The notes below the pieces were generated by a model. The model ran no database searches. It was not told the origin of the DNA and worked only from the letters and a program-made list of their open reading frames with translations. A stretch of 64,000 nucleotides of DNA from Euclidia mi (Eukaryota > Arthropoda > Insecta > Lepidoptera > Erebidae). Shown here piece by piece: positions 22,816-34,777 of this stretch. The stretch lies in the NCBI GenBank assembly GCA_944739405.2, contig OX123196.2:55838196-55902195 (forward strand), written 5' to 3'. Made by a program: the position numbers and the translations under genes. Within the stretch, counting starts at the first letter, position 1; each line of letters opens with the position of its first letter.

Positions 22816-23230
22816 ATCATCATCATCGTCCTAGCATTATCCCGCTTAAATCCAAGACTTACACGCCTTGGAGCCCGAGGTCCTCTAACTGGTCAAACCA
22901 GATATGACAGAATATCAACTATTCCGCAGAGCAACTGCCGTCTGACCTCCGCAACCACAAACAAATGGATAGCGATATTCCATGGTATAGACCAGTATCA
23001 GTTTATTTGAGGGTACTGACTCCCCGTTACGACTGCCAAAGATCTTTATGACAGCCTGGACCGACGACGGTTTAACATGCTGTACGAGGTACGGGGCAAG
23101 CGATAATTATCAATTTAATACGCACTTAACTTCGAAAAGTCATTGGAGCGCGCCGTGGATTCGAACCCGATACCCTCTGCATGGCAGTCCGTTGGTATCT
23201 CCACTAGGCTATCGCTGCCCTTAGGCCATC
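22816..23230 (-). mobile_element. tRNA-headed SINE with 18-bp target duplication
   Basis: Flanked by GATTCCCAAACGACCATC at 22798-22815 and 23231-23248. On the minus strand the head has an A-box-like TAGCCTAGTGGA and a B-box GGGTTCGAATCC, so RNA polymerase III could transcribe it. The tail is a GAT/ATG repeat at the left. A 5'-truncated relative is at 57921-58059. Confidence 0.88.
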
Positions 23231-23248
23231 GATTCCCAAACGACCATC

Positions 23249-24060
23249 TCACAAGTAAAATCATTAAGAAGCATCACACTCGTAGACGCCATATAGAAAA
23301 GCAGTTCCTTTATTTTTTAATTCATTGCTATTATCCTTTATGTTTATACGTATATAAAACGGTTAGGGGCTCGTTTCATTGTTCTCCACTTACCGAACAC
23401 AACCTCAGTGGAAAGCAGAACCGCATCAATTTCCTTGTAAATGGGAAACATATATTTTTTGTTACCAAAACGAGCAATAATCCGTAAAAGTAAGTGTTAT
23501 TATGCGTGTTAGTTGGGGAGAAGTGGTTCTTTTGTAGCATGGAATATGTACTGGGTAATGTTGTTGGTAAGGGAATGAGATAAAAACGATTGAGTACTGG
23601 TGTCTGATGATCGAATAATGTAGAACACTTTAGTCTGATCACAAGTTACTAAATGGAAAAAGTACTTCTGTGAAGAAAATTATTGTTGTCCGGACAAAGA
23701 ACCTACAGGTGGATGGTGCATTGTTGGATGGAACGGATGGAATACGTATGTATGTATTTAGTTCCTTGCTACGTTTATTGGGCTTTGCCTTTGTTGCGAA
23801 AACCTCAGTGGCAGTACGGATTTGCATTCGGTGTACAGAAATACTGGTCTTCTGTTATATCGGAATAAATAAAGCTGGTAATGTTTGTATCTACTACGTC
23901 GGAGAAATCTCGATGTCTGTGAATGGAAATTGTTCTCCGTAAGCCTGATCTCGTCGATGGCTAATATAGCATGCTCTTATTTTCAATGTTTGATGAAGAA
24001 GGTCAAGAAAGGTCCAAAGTGGAAATCTCGAAATCGGTAAAGCTGTAGTGGTTATCTGTT
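23249..24060. other. no gene recognised
   Basis: Short open frames on both strands carry no recognisable motif. No repeats with clear ends seen. Confidence 0.5.
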
Positions 24061-24563
24061 ATGTAGCGATCGTCGAACACATAGTATCCAATTTAAAGTG
24101 AAAATGCCGTTGTACTGTAGGTCTTCTAAATTTGTATCGTGCCTTACATAGTAAATAAACAATAAACCAACAAGTTCGCACAAATCAGAATGTTCCATTT
24201 CTTGCTAAAAAAGGTACCTCGTCGTAGCGATATTAACTTATAAATTCTATGGCAGATGTTCTATGAAATTTCCAGATTGCAAGAGCTTCGTAACTTGTTT
24301 TCCAGAAATATAACGTGGATTTCTTAGACGTGAGGCAATTCAGTACAAATATATTTATAACAATCTTATTTTCCACGTTCAAAGTGTTTTTCCTCACAAA
24401 AGAAAATAATAATACAACATTATATTTACATATCTTTTGTAGATCATAAAAGATTGACACTTGATTTCGCGGTTACCTCTACAGAAGATATTCTTGTAGC
24501 TATTGTTAGAAATACCAAATGATGAACATTTTCTTTTAGATTTACGATATATTATTATCTTTT
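24061..24563 (+). repeat. 500-bp duplicated segment, copy 2
   Basis: Direct-orientation copy of 16098-16617. The two lie about 7.4 kb apart. Flanking sequences differ, so the copy ends are sharp at both sides. A minus-strand frame (24233-24460) is open only in this copy and is probably chance. Confidence 0.9.
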
Positions 24564-25975
24564 TTATATTAGGAACTTATTTTTATGAAATCTAGTAGGC
24601 ACAAAGCTTTTTTTTGAAAATGTATTTTGCCATTGTTTTTTGGGAATTACGGAATTTTGTTACAATATTGCAATTCGTCACTCTATTACAATTTACTTTT
24701 GTCTAGTTTTTTATATCAAGTCTGTCTTACAGTTTTACTTTACTAATAGCGAAAATTAAGTAATTACAATATGAATAAGTGCTCTTTCTAATTCACATTT
24801 TTAACCATGTAGTCCTCAAGTTCGTTAACATTGATGAAGAGGCTGATTCTACTTCAGCACGCCAAAAGCTTTTTTTACCTAGAACTCAAGATTGATATTT
24901 GTTCATCGATATTATTTTCTTTTTGATTGCTATCATCTAAATCGATTTCGCATGTTGTAATCGTCAATACCGCTACTCTTTCAGCTGCTTTTAATGTTTG
25001 TATATTTTAAATTCTAAGTGTACACTACCTACTACAGATAGTTGGGCTAAAACTACACAATTTGAACAATTTAAATGGCACATTTCAAACCATTTCAAAA
25101 TATTTCCCAAAGCCAAAAACTTGTCAAAAACAAACATAACACATTCGGGGCAACATCGGTAAAGCCTTCGTGACGTCACTCACTCGGTATTCGCAAATTG
25201 CCACGTCAGTCTAACGTGTTGATCAAACCGCCTGCTGACAGTATTTATTGAGAGAAAAGCCGCTTGCTGAGTTTTAAATATGGTGTTAATGTAGAGGTTT
25301 GTTTCTACGTATTTGGAATATGTGAAGTGACAAGTTGGATAAGTGCACCATAAACATTGATACAATTTCGAAGTAGTAGACAAAATACATTTTTGGTCAG
25401 CACGGTTATTGCTTGATATGCTTACACTCTTGATTACACGAATAATACCTGGAGTATGGATCTTGGCCCGAGAACATTGTCTGTTGGCTTCTACACCGAC
25501 TGCTCTTGACGTGACAACGTCTTATAAATTGGTTTGCCGGGTGACACTTCAAGAAACTGCGTTACGCTCCGCTCACGTTATGCGCTCACAATGAGAGCGA
25601 GTGAGAGGCACGCGTCCCGCCTAAGAGCGAGAGAGACAGACATAAAAAGTGAAAGGCACGCGTCTTTCATCCTTCTTCCTACTATACGAATGAATATTCA
25701 CATTAAAATTATTTTACCACTCAAAGTCGTTGTCACGTAAAACTTTCGCCCGTATACCGACTTTACAGGCAACCAATTTTTTTTAGTAACCTACTTCAAA
25801 GGCTGCGTTGCAAGATGTAGCTTTTTGCGGTCTTCAAGTCTTCGTGAAGTCTTACATAGAGCTATTTTGGATCACTTTTTACTCTAAAAACCTATCGAAC
25901 TACTTCAAAATAATTTGTCATATTTATTGTATATTTTATTCTTGAAATAATAATTAAATCTGGAATAATAAAGAT
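24564..25975. other. no gene recognised
   Basis: AT-rich sequence without supported coding. A 16-base block similar to GTGAGAGGCACGCGTC occurs twice (about 25599 and 25649). Confidence 0.5.
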
Positions 25976-25986
25976 TTATGTTTATA

Positions 25987-26212
25987 TAGGGTGCATAGGG
26001 TTCCCGCCAAGAACTTAGGGTCCCAAGCCAACCTCACCTGCAAGTGGTGCACCTGCCGATCAACGAGGCTCTGGCAAACAAAATGTCCCAATAAGCGGCA
26101 ATAGGCTCGCCACCTATTACGTGGGATCAAAACACTGGCGAAAAGTGGGCGTTTAATATGCCTCTGCCTACCCCTTCGGGGAAACAGGCGTGAGTCTAAG
26201 TATGTATGTATG
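25987..26212 (+). mobile_element. SINE sharing its 3' tail with RTE
   Basis: Flanked by TTATGTTTATA at 25976-25986 and 26213-26223. The body includes AATAGGCTCGCCACCTATTA and the tail block TCTGCCTACCCCTTCGGGG at about 26163, ending GTGAGTCTA and a GTAT repeat. The head differs from that of the copy at 38862. Confidence 0.85.
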
Positions 26213-26555
26213 TTATGTTTATAATTTGTAATAATAAAAACAAACAATCCAGCTTATGATGGCAAAGCTTGGTTATTGAAAGTGAAAAAGTAACAATCTT
26301 CGATTCGTACTCCGAATATTTTAAACTAATTTCATCATAGGCTGTCGCCGTTTTAGCAGAGACGGTAAAATTTATGCGACGCAGTTCATAATATTATTAA
26401 ATTGCTCTACTTTTCATTCCATTTCAGGTGAAAGAGTGCACAACCATTTAAAATCTATTTTCTGTCTAAGCTGTTCAATGCAATGGTTTAATTCTGTGAA
26501 CCGCTTCTACTACTTTATATAACGACGATAAATGGAGATAATATGTAATAGGGAT

Positions 26556-26791
26556 CATCTCATCATCAGCCTTTCATAGTCCACTGCTGGACTAGGCCTC
26601 TCCTTTAAAAGAAGTAATTGGCCTACTATACCACGCTGGCCAAGCGGGTTGGTATAGGGTTTGTATCAAGTTTTCCTTCTCTTGCAGTGCTGTTCTCGCA
26701 TACTATGCTCCTTCTGTCGGTTCTTACGACACCCATGGGATGATATGGGGTGGTGACAATTCGTATTCTTAATCCGTCACCACACGGACAA
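26556..26791 (-). mobile_element. SINE with 12-bp target duplication
   Basis: Flanked by TGTAATAGGGAT at 26544-26555 and 26792-26803. On the minus strand it ends TCCAGCAGTGGACTATGAAA, then GCTGATGATGA, matching the LINE tail at 21931-21985. A second full copy lies at 46898-47130 and a diverged one at about 45990-46225. Confidence 0.88.
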
Positions 26792-27059
26792 TGTAATAGG
26801 GATATTAATATCTAAATTGGTAAAATCGTCAGCCAGGATCCATACAGTACAGATAACTACTAACTAATATTTTCTCATACAAAAATTGCAGTCCACTTCC
26901 CTGCGATTTTTTTGTTTCCAAGAATACGTAAAGGTAAATTCATTAAGCACTTTTGCCTCTTAGCATTCGTTTCCTCTTAAGTGTTGATCATCAGAAAAGT
27001 GATCTGTCACGTGGAGCCTTCTTTTTTTTTCACTACGGTGGAAACTCTCCTTATATGAG

Positions 27060-27760
27060 CCATCTCAATTCGACAACAACCCGACCGGAGTGTGATCGAC
27101 CGGGCTTGGGTCTGGCAGAGAAGGTGTATGGAGGCTCTCCCCTAAAGGAGGGGCATACCCACTAAAACCACCGCGGTGTCCCTGCGGATCCCGTGTAGTT
27201 GCGGGGTCACGTGATTCGCGGATAGCATACTTTACCGTGACCCCGTCCGGGGTTGGTCCGCCGTTGGTGTTGGCGGGCACCGTCTCGTTTTGACTTGGGA
27301 GGCGGCGCGGTCACTACGCCGCCTCCTTGCCTTTTGGCGGACGGGGAGCAGCCCCAGCGCTCGCCGTCCGCAGGCACTAAAACGGCCGCAGAGGATAGGG
27401 AGGACGGCAACCTGACAACACCGCATCTCCTCTTCCTCTGCGGCCCCACGGCGACGCAACAATTGATGCGCCCCCATTTGGTCGCGGGAGATAGAGCGCG
27501 AGGCAACGCGACACTGAAACGTCTCTCCTCCCGTGACCGCGCCCGACTGCGAGGGACAGAGAGAACTGTCCCCCGCACCCACACCTTTGGACGCATGGGG
27601 TCTCCATCAAGCCCACGCGGAGCGTCGACTCCCGAGATCTCGCTTAGCTTCACCGTAGGTGCCTTAATCAGGGTTATTGAGCCCCACCACCACGACAATG
27701 TGGAGATCCCACAGGGGGGCGTCACGTGGTGCCTACAGAAACACCAGTACCTCACAATCA
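27060..27760. other. GC-rich island of unknown origin
   Basis: Strikingly GC-rich against an AT-rich background, with long overlapping open frames on both strands (plus 27253-27822; minus 27207-27755). Such overlap is expected from base composition alone, so I do not call a gene. A block near its left part (GGGGTCACGTGATTCGCGG at about 27204, then AGCATACT) recurs in diverged form at about 28309-28340. It may be the 5' region of a non-LTR retrotransposon, but no domain supports this. Confidence 0.5.
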
Positions 27761-28239
27761 GATCAAATTCCGTTTTTCATGTTATGCATCTCTTGCATTC
27801 TATTATTAGTTTTGTTTTGTGAGCAGAAATAGACTTGTTATTATTACATAATTATTACAATCAAGGTTCATACGAACCTTACTTGATTAGCTGAAACTTT
27901 CTTTCCATTGAAATTCGCTGTTTACGATCCGGTTTCATCACACATCATGATAAAGGCTATTAGTCTCCATTGTTAATGACTTGTCGTGAGAAAACCGAGT
28001 AACACCGTGCCACTTGCATAATATAACTTTATATTTGGCTCTATAAAATGTAGCCTCACCTATTATCCTTAAATACGTAGTACAGAATATATATAATACG
28101 TAATATTATTATGAGTGCTGTTATTTTGGGGTATCGTAAAATTAATATCTTTTTTATTTGAGTGTTCGTCTAAACGTTCGTTCGTTCGTATACACCATGA
28201 GGCAATGTGCTGGATCAATATTTTTTCACTTTGTTCGAG

Positions 28240-28370
28240 AGTCTATAGGCGTCAGAGGCCTACTGACTTACACCAAGACCTGCGCTCTTCTCAACTTTGC
28301 CTAGCGGTGGGGTCACACGAATCGCGGTGAGCATACTCTGACTTACGTGACTACCGGGGAGTCACCTCAT
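28240..28370. repeat. diverged relative of part of the GC-rich island
   Basis: Contains GGGGTCACACGAATCGCGG followed by AGCATACT, aligning with about 27204-27240. The remainder does not align. Confidence 0.55.
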
Positions 28371-28379
28371 CTCTCATCA

Positions 28380-29260
28380 ATATCTACCTTTTATTTCACA
28401 TCGTAATAATGGCCAATTTATGAAATTATCAGCATTTCATGGAATGGTTGCATTTTATGAAACGGTCTGTTAAAATTTATCATGTCGTCTATGATCAATT
28501 TTAACATCGCTCACATGGCGAAGCGCAGCGGAGAGCATTTATCTCTTTTAAACTATTATAGACATTTTCCTTATTAAATTATTTCCTTATTAAATTATGT
28601 CCAAAATCATTGAGAACAACAACTGCGACTGCGTCAGCATGCGCGCGTGTCCGCGCACAATGCTTTTGGTCACCGGGAACGTCCTGGAGCAACTGCAAAA
28701 CGAATGATTGTCCTGATTCAACTAAACTTCAGCATCAGTTATCAAATCTAAATTCATGAACGGGTCGAATCGACTACAAGCACATCCGCGTGCATGCGCT
28801 CGCACATCCGCTCCTAATTTGCGCCCATATAGGTGCCTCAAAAAGGGCTTGCATTTCAAGATTAGTGATAGTGATAATTGAAACAGCAGAATATAAACTT
28901 ATGTTATGACTTATAATAACATACACAACATTAATATTATGATACAGTTATTATTCTTCTAATATAAAAAAAATATTTTGTAACAAAATATAATTGATAA
29001 TAATTATATATAGATTACAAATCTCTATCAGTAAGCCAGCTTATTACAATCTCATTTTGCGTCGAGCTTGTGAGACAGGCAATATAGCTTTACCTAAGCA
29101 CTAAGAAATATCTAAAATTAGTTATGTGTAATCGAACTGCATTCTGAATTCCTGATCTGGATAAAGCTGTTCAGATAAAGATTTCCAAAGGCTTATGGAT
29201 AAATGAACGACGCAGTACCGGGTTACAAACATAAATAAATACAATCTAATTAAGAACTTT
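28380..29260. other. no gene recognised
   Basis: Intergenic DNA downstream of the minus-strand gene. It includes a CG-containing stretch (28610-28830) without an open frame I can assign. Confidence 0.5.
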
Positions 29261-29267
29261 TTGGATG

Positions 29268-29316
29268 ACTGATTCGGCCAAAAAAAGGTGGAGGATTTTT
29301 TTTTGGCCGAATCAGT
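29268..29316. repeat. 19-bp inverted repeat just past a stop codon
   Basis: Arms 29268-29286 and 29298-29316 are perfect reverse complements with an 11-nt loop. They lie 7 bases beyond the end of the minus-strand coding exon, in its presumed 3' UTR. Confidence 0.9.
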
Positions 29317-29322
29317 TGAAAA

Positions 29323-32300
29323 TTAATACACATTTATTATACGTTCAAAATTATCGGCTACATGTCCTTGAGTGTCAGGAGGCAAAGTTTGAATGACTGA
29401 TTTAATGTATTTAATGAAGTTTCCCAGAATCTCCATCACATCTGAGCGTCTGTCATGTGCCCAATCATCTAAACTCGTTCTCAAATCTCCCCAATCAATT
29501 ATATTGGCGTCAGTGCGTGGTAATTTGTCTTCAAAAATTTCTACTACTTCCAATAAAGCTAGTGTAGAATTAATTTTCTTACTATGAGAGTCTGCTCTAT
29601 TAACAACTAGAGGTCTGTTTTTATTAGCAATGATATTCTTTATAATCATAAATGCAGGTCTTAGAGTATTGACATCCAGTAATTCTACACGGTTCACAGT
29701 ACTTCTTATTAAATGTCGTGTTCTTCTTTGAAAAACATCACTGAAATCCATATTTTTTGTTATTTCTGTTAAAGAATCCATTGCCAACTTGAATTTCGTA
29801 TCATCACATTGTAACAATATTGTTAAGAACTCTACCATAAAATCAGGAAAGCCATTCCCGGTTCGACAAATACCGAATCTCTTACATATGTGATTGTACT
29901 CCTGATTTGTTTCTTTGTGTACTTCTTGTTGAAAATTTGTGGCTGTAGCTATATTGTCACGTAAGTTACCTTTTTGGTCCATATCAGCTACTACAAAATT
30001 AACAAGGCGTTTTAATATACGATCAGACATATCGATCGCGTTTAAAATTACTTTTTGTCTTCCAAGCCTAGTTTTGATTACATGACGACATGTTTCGGTG
30101 AGGAATTCTTTATATTTAGACTCATATATCTCGGCGAGTTCATCAAACTTAATCTTTAATGCGTAATCAGTTGCTTTGTCTTTTAGGACCGAAAATACAT
30201 TAAGTCCTGCCTGCAAAATATGCGATGTAAAAGTATTGATCTGAGTGTCGTTTTTAATTTTTTTTGGATGACTGAAAATTTCGTGAAATGATAAGTTTGT
30301 TATAATTTCAGTGAAAATTTTGCTGTATTCAGTCTCATTAATATTTTCTGGTTTAGATATATTCGTTGTCTGCAGAGCAAGTTTATCTTGTAAATGTTTA
30401 TTCTTTGTTGAATTCACTTCTTTTCCGAAAATATTAAAATTATAGTCCTTTATTGTAAACAGATCTAAAAATCCGAAGTTCTTTGTATTGTTAATGTGTG
30501 AATCCTTGATTTTTTTATGTATCCCCTTTGTTGTAAAATTTTTAAAATGTCGATGAAGCTTTTTAAAACTGCTATTGTCAGAAACTGACTGTTTTATTGT
30601 ACTTTGTAATAAATGGGACATTTTTAAAAAGCTTTCAGTTTTCTGTTTGTGGTGCTTGTTATCTGTAGTCTTATGCGAAGAACTGTTACTCCGTAAAGCT
30701 AGATGATTATGATTTGATGTTGTTTTTTTTCGATAATGATGTCTATGCCTATGAGTTGTGGATTTACGTCGTTTTCCCTTTCTAACTGTAAGATCATCAA
30801 AACCAGTAATTTCGAGTTCATGTTTGTCATTCGTGTGATGTTTGTGAGATTCATCAGACCCAGATGATACATCATGGGAGTCAGGATACCTATCAACATA
30901 CTTAGAATCAACAATTGTTGGCACTGTTTTTGTTTCAAACCATTCTGTGACATAGTCTTCGTAACTTGACCCGACGAAAGCTATAAATCTTTCATTCATA
31001 TTATGATCATCTACCGTAAGGCGTTTATTAACAGAGTGAAAATAGGGATTTTTTGTTACTTTCATGTTTTTATTTTGTGTTTGTCCCTGTAAATATTCAA
31101 GCAATTTAGACTGCTTGACTGTAAACCGTTTGTTCTCTAAATTAATATGTCGATTGATGGTTACTTGCATGCGGGATGGTTTTTGAATCTCTGGCTGTTC
31201 GGCATTTATGTGTTTGTTTACAGTTTGAAAGTATTGATTTGTTGTTATTTGTATGTGTGGAAATTCTTCTTTCCTACATTGCTCTTCTTCGAGACGTTTG
31301 TTTATTGATTGAAAATGGGGATTGTTAGTTTGATGTTGGGGAACGTTTGATTGTTTGTCTGTACAGCGTCCTCTTAAGGCAGAATTTGGTGAAGTCATTG
31401 TTTTACCTGTATTTTGGTCCCTTTGCTTATACGATAGTTCTTGTAGCTGCGATTGTACGTTATTTAAGTACTTATGAACGGTTTGAAAATATGGATCTGG
31501 TATATCTGGCGTTGGAAGTTGTATTTGTGTTCGCGAACTTTCAGGTGGCTCTGATAGTTCATCATGCAGCCGTTTATTATCATAGTGAAAATATTGATTT
31601 GTCGAAGTTTCATCGCGTAATGGTGTCCGTTCGTGTACCACTGATGTCTCTTGTAATTTTAACGATTCTTGCATCAAGGATTCATTTTGCATCCGTAATA
31701 AATGCTGTAACTGTACCTGATATTGTTCCTGTAATTGTTTTTGTATGTGTAGCTGTTCCTGGATCTGTGGTTTTGGTGCCCTTGTATATTGTACATACCC
31801 AGGTACGTTTCCTTTTATTTGTGATTGCATGTACGATTGATCATCTGTTTGCCGTTTATTCAAAGAGTTAAAATACGGATTTCGCGTTTCTTGCGTTTTG
31901 ATACGCTCGAAAATCTGTAAAGGTACCTGCGTCTGTTGATATTCTACCACTTGAGTTTGTTTATCCATCCATATTCGTTTGCGCTCTTGTGACTGTTCTT
32001 CATGCTGTGGCCGAGTATATTCTTGAGATTGTTGCGGTATCGGTATATGTTCTTGCTTATGATCATCTGCTTGAGGCTGTTCGTAAATCCACAGCTGTTC
32101 ACTTTCTTGAGAATGTTCTTCCTGCCTTGTTAGTTTATAATCCGTTGAGTGCTGTGGCTTGGGTAACTGCTGTAGCACTTGTGATTGCTCTTCTTCTAGG
32201 CGTTTGTTAATAGAAGTAAAATATACATTTGGTGAGTTTTGTGCTCTATATTTTTGGTAAATCTGTGGATTTTTCAACAGCCGTGCTTCTTGGATTTGTG

Positions 32301-33776
32301 CTTGTTCGTACTCCTTTGCAGGTTCTTGCACCCATGACTGTTCATGTGTGTGGATATTTTCACGCAACCGGTACTGTTCGTAATTGCGCATCTGTTCCAT
32401 TTGTTCATCTCTTAAAACTTCTTGGGTCGTGGGTTCATGGACTTCCATTGATTGTTTATACACATGTACTTCGTCTTGTTGCTGTGTTTGTTCTTCTGAA
32501 CGTTCATAAACCGAAATAGTATATGGTTTAGATGTCTCTTGCGACCGTAAGGGTTCTTGATTTTGTAGCTGTTCTCGTAAATATTCACGTTCCTCAGGTT
32601 CTTGTAATTGTGTCTGTTTTTCATATAACTGTTTATTAACGACATTGAACTGTAAATTTGGTCTATCCAACGTCTGTGATTGCTCATTAATCTGCAACAT
32701 TTCTTGCACTCTTGACTGTTCCTGCATTTGAGAATCTTTCTGTGATTTGTCATACTCTTGTTGCTGCTGTTGCATGTGAGTCTGCTCGTTAGAAAAGCGT
32801 TTATTTACGAAATAAAAGTGGGGATCTTTCCTACGTTCAGATGTTTCTTGAGACGATGAATTATTATCATTAATTTGTAACCGTTCTTGTATCTTTGACC
32901 GTTCTTGTACCTGCAATTGAGTATTTTTCTGTGATTGGTCATATTCTTGTGGCTGGATTTGTTCCTCTGACTTCTGTTGATTGTGAGACTGCTCATCTGA
33001 AAAGCGTTTATTTATAGAATAAAAGTGGGGCCCTTTCTTGCGTTCGGAGGTTTCTTGTGACGATGAATTATCATTAAATTGTAACCGTTCTTGAGTTTGT
33101 GGCTGTTCTTGTACCTCCGATTGGGTATGTTTCTGAGATCGGCCATAGTCCTGTAACTGGATTTGTTCCTTTGATTGCTGTTGAATGTGTGCCTGCTCGT
33201 TTGAGAAACGTTTATTTATAGAATAAAACTGTGTTTGAGATATTTCATGATTCGGTAAAATATCTTCATCTTGTAATCTTTCGTGTATTCGTGAACGTTC
33301 CTGCGATTCTGATTGTTGATTTACCTGAAAATGTTCATTTTCTTCAGACGTTGTTTGTGCTCTTTTTATCAGTAGTTGTTGCCCTGTAAGCCGTTCATTT
33401 TGAGGATTATTGTCACGATTTGAAGCTTTTGGCTTCTGTGAATTATTATTTCCATTCATTTGACCATGCTCTTGCATCTGCGGTCGTTTCAGTAACTGTG
33501 ACTGTAGACGTTCCTGTGGGTCTTTCTGATCTTCTAATTGATCATATTTCCGTGATTGTCTTTGCATCCTTGATTGTATTTGTATTCCTGTCTGTTCCTG
33601 CATTTGACCTTTTTCTGTTATGGATATGGCGATATATGGCGTAGGTGTGTGTATTGACTTAACCTTTTCTTCCGGTATTACTACTTTGTACTGGTAACTC
33701 ATTTTTCTATTTGTTTTACCGAAATCTCTGACTCCGTCAGTTTCAACGTTCACCGTGCTCGCTACCATTAAAATAC
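29323..33776 (-). CDS. large glutamine-rich repeat protein, probably secreted (novel)
   Basis: An uninterrupted minus-strand frame of about 1,480 codons ends at TAA 29323-29325. Above 33776 it continues only to a TTG, and TTTCAG directly before 33776 looks like a splice acceptor, so this is probably the last exon; the first in-frame ATG is at 33768. The segment GILMVAST at the exon start could be the end of a signal peptide begun upstream. In the numbering that puts M30 at 33768, residues about 95-760 are extremely rich in Gln and Glu. A motif of the form Y/H-F-x-S-I/V-N-K-R recurs about twelve times between 214 and 945. Residues 1004-1075 are His/Lys/Arg-rich. Residues about 1076-1510 look like a folded, helical domain with four Cys (1256, 1324, 1330, 1350) and several N-glycosylation sites. 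I recognise no family. Confidence 0.8.
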
Positions 33777-33790
33777 CTGAAATTGATAAA
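33766..33790 (-). promoter_or_regulatory. candidate splice acceptor
   Basis: On the minus strand a pyrimidine-rich run ending TTTCAG (AG at 33778-33777) precedes the exon. It argues against using the more upstream TTG-started extension as the true N-terminus. Confidence 0.5.
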
Positions 33791-34039
33791 CACAAGTATA
33801 GTGCGTAATGTAGACTGTGACATTTAGTTATGGAAAAACAAATACGCACCACCAAGTAAGACTAAGCACGGCTTATCTTACTTATATGACACGTCTTGCA
33901 ACTACGGTTAAAACCGAGTGATTTTAAAAGCACATGTTTAAGTCTTTTTCTTTTTAAAAGACTTCTCTTGCACGAGTAATATAATAAATCTTCTATCGCG
34001 GGGTACCACAAAATGCCAGTGATGGTCGCAATGAACCCT

Positions 34040-34155
34040 CATACTAGAAACAATTTATGGATCACACAATGTGTTGTCTCGTGGGGATAGAACCCAACAC
34101 TCGGCACAGTGTCAGGCGGTGTGCGGCCGCTTAAACCACTACGCCAATTGTACAG
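34040..34155 (-). mobile_element. tRNA-like SINE fragment
   Basis: The minus strand carries GGCGTAGTGGTTTAAGCGGC (A-box-like) and GGGTTCTATCCCC (B-box-like). It lacks a recognisable anticodon arm and has no clear target duplication, so it is not a functional tRNA gene. Confidence 0.6.
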
Positions 34156-34777
34156 GTAACAAGCACTATGCACCAACATGTCCGATGTATTAAAAAAATA
34201 CTTACTGCAAATGAAAATAGCTCCGAACATACTTCAAATACATTTCTTTATCGAACCGAATGAAATTAAATTACACGGTATTTTCTTCCTATTTTGTAAA
34301 CCGTACAAACCGAAACATAACATTGATGATGAAAATGTTAACATCTGTATTTGGTGTACAAACACAAGATACAGGATTGTGTTTTTCTAAGAGAATTTCG
34401 ACTTCTTTGTTCGAATGCATTTGAATAATCCTTTACTCCGTTACGATCGCTTCGGGTCAGTAAAAAAATCCAAGTTTCAAAAGTTGTCTCTTTTAATGAG
34501 ACTGCAAGTAAGGTTCTTGACAAGTGAGAATTTGATTAAAGGACAAAAGAACAATAGGGAAAAATTTTGAGTCTATATTTTAATCTAGAAATAGGCCTAG
34601 TTCGCTCGTCTGCCGTTGTAGTTGCCGGCCAAGGTGTATAACACTGAGTTAAACAAGTAGTATTAAACTGCTAGGCATTTACTTTCATCCGATACCAATT
34701 GGATATATTTTATGAGTTAAAACTATCGTGATCATTGACATCGGTTTTATAAATTGTCTTTTGTGAAGTATAAACAC

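Noticed and set aside
23149..23230. Functional tRNA gene (minus strand)
   Set aside because: Pol III boxes are present, but it forms the head of a SINE with an 18-bp target duplication, and no proper cloverleaf is evident.
16098..24563. LTR pair bounding one large retrotransposon
   Set aside because: No TG/CA ends, primer site or matching target duplications, and the interior contains unrelated elements.
27207..27822. Overlapping 180-190-codon genes on both strands
   Set aside because: GC-rich sequence lacks stops by chance; no motif supports either.
31347..32519. Long plus-strand open frames with hydrophobic Val/Leu-rich products
   Set aside because: They are the complement of the Gln/Glu-rich exon; CAG/GAA-type codons on the minus strand read as hydrophobic codons on the plus strand.
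33777..33855. N-terminal extension of the Gln-rich protein starting at 33855
   Set aside because: The start codon is TTG, not used to begin nuclear genes, and a good splice acceptor lies inside.
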